From assembly GCA_002421605.1 (NCBI GenBank), contig DISJ01000008.1:309630-373629 (forward strand): a stretch of 64,000 nucleotides of DNA, written 5' to 3'. Below are positions 61,734 through 64,000 of the stretch, in pieces. The first letter of the stretch is position 1, and the number at the start of each line of letters is the position of its first letter. This stretch comes from Rhodobacteraceae bacterium UBA6213. GTDB taxonomy: Bacteria; Pseudomonadota; Alphaproteobacteria; Rhodobacterales; Rhodobacteraceae. Both the position numbers and the translations under genes were made by a program. Under the pieces are notes generated by a model, which ran no database searches, was not told the DNA's origin, and saw only the letters and a list, made by a program, of their open reading frames with translations.

Positions 61734-62165
61734 TCAGTTACCCATGATCATCCCGGTCAGGGCTTCTTTTTCCATCGCCAGTTCCGAAAGCCGCGCCTTC
61801 ACCACGTCGCCGATGGAAATCAGGCCGACCATCTCGCCTGCCTCGATCACAGGCATGTGGCGAAAACGACCCTCGGTCATCGTTTCCATCACCTGATCCG
61901 CGGTATCCGAGCGTACGCAGCCAACCGGGTTCGCGGTCATGATTGCGCTAACCTTATCGGTCAGGCAGCCGCCGCCGCGATGCCCAAGCTCGCGCACGAT
62001 GTCGCGTTCTGACAGGATGCCGTCGGCGCGCTTGCCGTCGCTTGACACGACCAGCGCGCCGATCCGGCGCTTGGACAGCAGCGCCGCTGCATCTGCAACC
62101 GACGCAGTGGGGGCCACCGTTACTACACCGGCGGGCTTGTCTTTCAGAATCTGCAGAACCTGCAT
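61734..62165 (-). CDS. Tandem CBS-domain protein
   Basis: A 143-residue protein of two CBS motifs: VAPTASVADAAALLSKRRIG with DGILSERDIVREL, and VRSDTADQVMETMTEGRFRH with GLISIGDVVKARL. CBS pairs bind adenosine nucleotides and regulate partner proteins; standalone versions are common in alphaproteobacteria. It starts at ATG 62165 (MQVLQILKDKP). It lies downstream of the LysR gene on the same strand. Confidence 0.88.
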   Translation of the reverse strand: MQVLQILKDKPAGVVTVAPTASVADAAALLSKRRIGALVVSSDGKRADGILSERDIVRELGHRGGGCLTDKVSAIMTANPVGCVRSDTADQVMETMTEGRFRHMPVIEAGEMVGLISIGDVVKARLSELAMEKEALTGMIMGN

Positions 62166-62221
62166 CGTATTCTCCCCTGTTATTTCGCTTGTCTTCAGCG
62201 TCATGCCGGTACGGCGTTCTG

Positions 62222-63127
62222 TCAAGCGTGGTCTTCAACCAGCGCCTCCAGCCGCGCCACCTCGCGGCGAATCCCCTGCCCTAGCGCCTCTGCCAGCCGC
62301 CGCAGGCGATCTGATCGTTGGTCATCGGCGTGGCGAATCAGCCAGAAGGCGCGGGTCAGCGAAACCTCTTTGGTCAAAATGCGCACCAATTCCGGCGCAA
62401 AGGGGAGTGCGAAGTCATGCACAATTCCAACCCCGGCACCCGCGCGCAGCGCCATCAGTTGCACCGGCACCGAGTTTGAAGAAAGGCCAACAGCATCAAC
62501 GCCGGTGATACCCAAATAGTCTAGTTCCTTGTCAAAAATCATGTCGGGAATGTAGCCGATCATCCGATGCCCGCTAAGGTCGGCTGTGCGTGAAATCGGC
62601 GCACGCCGGGCTAGGTAATCCTGCGAAGCGACAATGTGCAGCCGATAATCGGTGAGCCGTTGTACCAGCAGCCGCCCCGCAGCGGGGGGCGATACGGCAA
62701 TGGCCATATCTGCCTCGCGTTTGGAGAGGTTGAACAGGCGCGGTAGCGCAACGATCTGGATTTCCAAGCCGGGGTGCGCATCGCAAAGCGCGGCGCAGAC
62801 TTGCGGCAAAAGGTAGTTCGCGCACCCGTCGGGCGCACCAATCCGCAATTGGCCCGAAAATTGCCCGGCGGCGGCCCCCAATTCCTCGGCAGCGCCGGAA
62901 ACTGCCTGTTCGGCCTGCTCAGCACGCGGCAAAAGCCGACCGCCAGCATCAGTTAGCGCATAGCCTTGCGGGCTTTTCACAAACAACGGCACACCCAGCG
63001 CCAATTCCAGCCGGGCGATGCGGCGCCCCACGGTGGCGGCGTCAAGTTTCAGTGCCCTACCCGCGCCCGAAAGGCTTTCGCTACGAGCCACGGCTAGAAA
63101 CACGCGCAGATCATCCCAGTCGGCCAT
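62222..63127 (-). CDS. LysR-family transcriptional regulator
   Basis: A 301-residue regulator. The N-terminal helix-turn-helix is DDLRVFLAVARSESLSGAGR with RALKLDAATVGRRIARLELA, followed by the LysR effector domain (QLRIGAPDGCANYLLPQVCA). The start is ATG 63127 with AAGGGGGT upstream. It is transcribed divergently from mmsA across 104 bases that hold alternating TTTTGC half-sites, so it probably controls mmsA. Confidence 0.9.
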   Translation of the reverse strand: MADWDDLRVFLAVARSESLSGAGRALKLDAATVGRRIARLELALGVPLFVKSPQGYALTDAGGRLLPRAEQAEQAVSGAAEELGAAAGQFSGQLRIGAPDGCANYLLPQVCAALCDAHPGLEIQIVALPRLFNLSKREADMAIAVSPPAAGRLLVQRLTDYRLHIVASQDYLARRAPISRTADLSGHRMIGYIPDMIFDKELDYLGITGVDAVGLSSNSVPVQLMALRAGAGVGIVHDFALPFAPELVRILTKEVSLTRAFWLIRHADDQRSDRLRRLAEALGQGIRREVARLEALVEDHA

Positions 63128-63136
63128 GCCACCCCC

Positions 63137-63163
63137 TTTTGCATATTTGCAAAACGCTTTTGC
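63137..63163. promoter_or_regulatory. Operator-like overlapping palindromes between LysR gene and mmsA
   Basis: TTTTGCA-TATT-TGCAAAA (63137-63154) overlaps GCAAAA-CGC-TTTTGC (63149-63163), giving three alternating copies of one half-site. The first contains the classical LysR T-N11-A box. Confidence 0.65.
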
Positions 63164-63231
63164 CATCCTGCGTCTTTTCGAGGCATTTCTGCAAGGCTAT
63201 GCTGTCGCGGAAATCATCTTGGGAGGATTCT

Positions 63232-64000
63232 ATGAAAGAGATCGGTCACTGGATCAACGGCAAGCTGGTTAAGGGGTCTTCCGGGCGCTTTGCCGATGTA
63301 TTCAACCCCGCCACCGGCGAAGTGCAGGCGCGCGTGGCGCTGGCCTCAAAAGCCGAGCTTGACGCGGCGGTGGCCGATGCCGCCAAGGCGCAAGTCGCCT
63401 GGGGCGCCACCAACCCGCAGCGCCGTGGGCGCGTAATGATGGAGATGGTGCGCCTTATCAACCGCGATATGGACAAGTTGGCCGCAGCGCTTTCGGCAGA
63501 GCATGGAAAGACCTTTCCCGATGCCAAGGGTGATGTGCAGCGCGGGCTTGAGGTGATCGAATACTGCATCGGTGCCGCGCAGATGCTGAAGGGCGAGTTC
63601 ACCGATAGCGCCGGCCCCGGCATCGATATGTATTCGATGCGCCAACCTTTGGGCGTGGCTGCGGGCATCACGCCCTTCAACTTTCCCGCAATGATTCCCC
63701 TGTGGAAGTTGGGCCCGGCACTCAGCGCGGGCAACGCCTTCATCCTCAAACCGTCGGAGCGTGATCCCTCGGTGCCGATGATGCTGGCAGCGCTATTCCA
63801 AGAGGCGGGGCTACCCGACGGCGTGCTGCAAGTGATCAACGGCGACAAGGACGCGGTTGATGCGATTCTCGACAACGAAACCGTACAAGCCATCGGCTTT
63901 GTCGGCTCTACCCCGATCGCGCATTACATCTATTCGCGCGGCTGTGCGGCGGGCAAGCGGGTGCAATGCTTCGGTGGTGCCAAGAACCACATGATCATCA
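63232..64000 (+). CDS. mmsA: CoA-acylating methylmalonate-semialdehyde dehydrogenase (3' partial)
   Basis: The first 256 residues of an aldehyde dehydrogenase that runs off the window. IGHWINGKLVKGSSGRFADV, then VFNPATGEVQARVALASKAE and GVAAGITPFNFPAMIPLW, AFILKPSERDPSVPMML and AIGFVGSTPIAHYIY match MmsA of valine and inositol catabolism, which yields propionyl- or acetyl-CoA. The catalytic cysteine lies beyond the end. GGGAGG precedes ATG 63232. Confidence 0.92.
   Translation, partial: MKEIGHWINGKLVKGSSGRFADVFNPATGEVQARVALASKAELDAAVADAAKAQVAWGATNPQRRGRVMMEMVRLINRDMDKLAAALSAEHGKTFPDAKGDVQRGLEVIEYCIGAAQMLKGEFTDSAGPGIDMYSMRQPLGVAAGITPFNFPAMIPLWKLGPALSAGNAFILKPSERDPSVPMMLAALFQEAGLPDGVLQVINGDKDAVDAILDNETVQAIGFVGSTPIAHYIYSRGCAAGKRVQCFGGAKNHMII

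Overview
The window is a GC-rich chromosomal stretch from an alphaproteobacterium, almost certainly Rhodobacterales (Roseobacter/Rhodobacteraceae). This rests on the gene set and pairings: a CarD-type regulator beside a 7Fe ferredoxin, a SUV3-like helicase overlapping an Hsp15-type S4 protein, rpoH next to rluD and a DUF6476-type protein, an Hsp20-DUF1150 pair, an Lrp regulator divergent from trxB, a fused sulfate adenylyltransferase-APS kinase, and two gap genes with a micro-ORF between them. I see no insertion sequence, prophage, CRISPR array or integrase. This is core chromosome, and the novelty lies in leaders, repeats, paralogues and one giant unrecognised protein.

Layout. 1-2.5 kb: end of a gamma-glutamyl-polyamine type degradation operon (glutamine synthetase-like enzyme plus FAD oxidase). 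2.5-7.2 kb: CoA-binding protein, rlmB, tRNA-Tyr, a short HPF-like ribosome factor, a putative glycosyltransferase and metY with a structured leader. 7.4-11.6 kb: a 1402-residue Ala/Pro-rich bitopic protein whose ends resemble GspL/PilM and GspC/PilP. 11.7-15.5 kb: Kef-type antiporter, DUF4395-like membrane protein, Crp-like regulator and carD. 15.8-20.2 kb: fdxA, hslR, helicase, TPR protein. 20.2-25.5 kb: SCP2 protein and hydrolase, then the four-gene Anbu proteasome-like cluster (ATP-grasp, alpha-E, transglutaminase, Anbu). 25.7-31.8 kb: peptidases, an outer-membrane barrel, an AMP-forming ligase and an oxidoreductase. 31.9-34.6 kb: rpoH, rluD, DUF6476, ubiK. 34.7-38.9 kb: lgt-midA-pgeF, a 57-residue protein and a Hint-domain protein. 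38.9-42.4 kb: lrp, trxB, sat-cysC. 42.6-45.3 kb: DUF1150, hsp20, a DUF465 protein, purE and purK. 45.3-50.5 kb: crotonase, periplasmic nucleotidase, HD protein, trigger factor, tRNA-Leu. 50.6-57.6 kb: second Hint protein, nnrDE, glnB-glnA, an unknown membrane protein, purB and a tiny exported protein. 57.7-61.1 kb: divergent FliG-like protein and two gap genes. 61.1-64 kb: coaD, CBS protein, and a LysR regulator divergent from mmsA, which runs off the end.

Themes. Nitrogen assimilation (glnB-glnA), de novo purine synthesis (purE, purK, purB), sulfur assimilation (sat-cysC, metY) and protein quality control (rpoH, hsp20, tig, Anbu, pepF) dominate. The most notable observations are: the giant GspL/GspC-like fusion protein; a 36-nt hairpin fused to the 3' end of tRNA-Tyr; a candidate RpoH promoter and RNA thermometer in front of hsp20; a three-copy family of bipartite inverted repeats at gene ends; three alternating half-sites between the LysR regulator and mmsA; a gap paralogue with the coenzyme-selecting Asp replaced by Ala; and micro-ORFs at 37700, 57419 and 59848.
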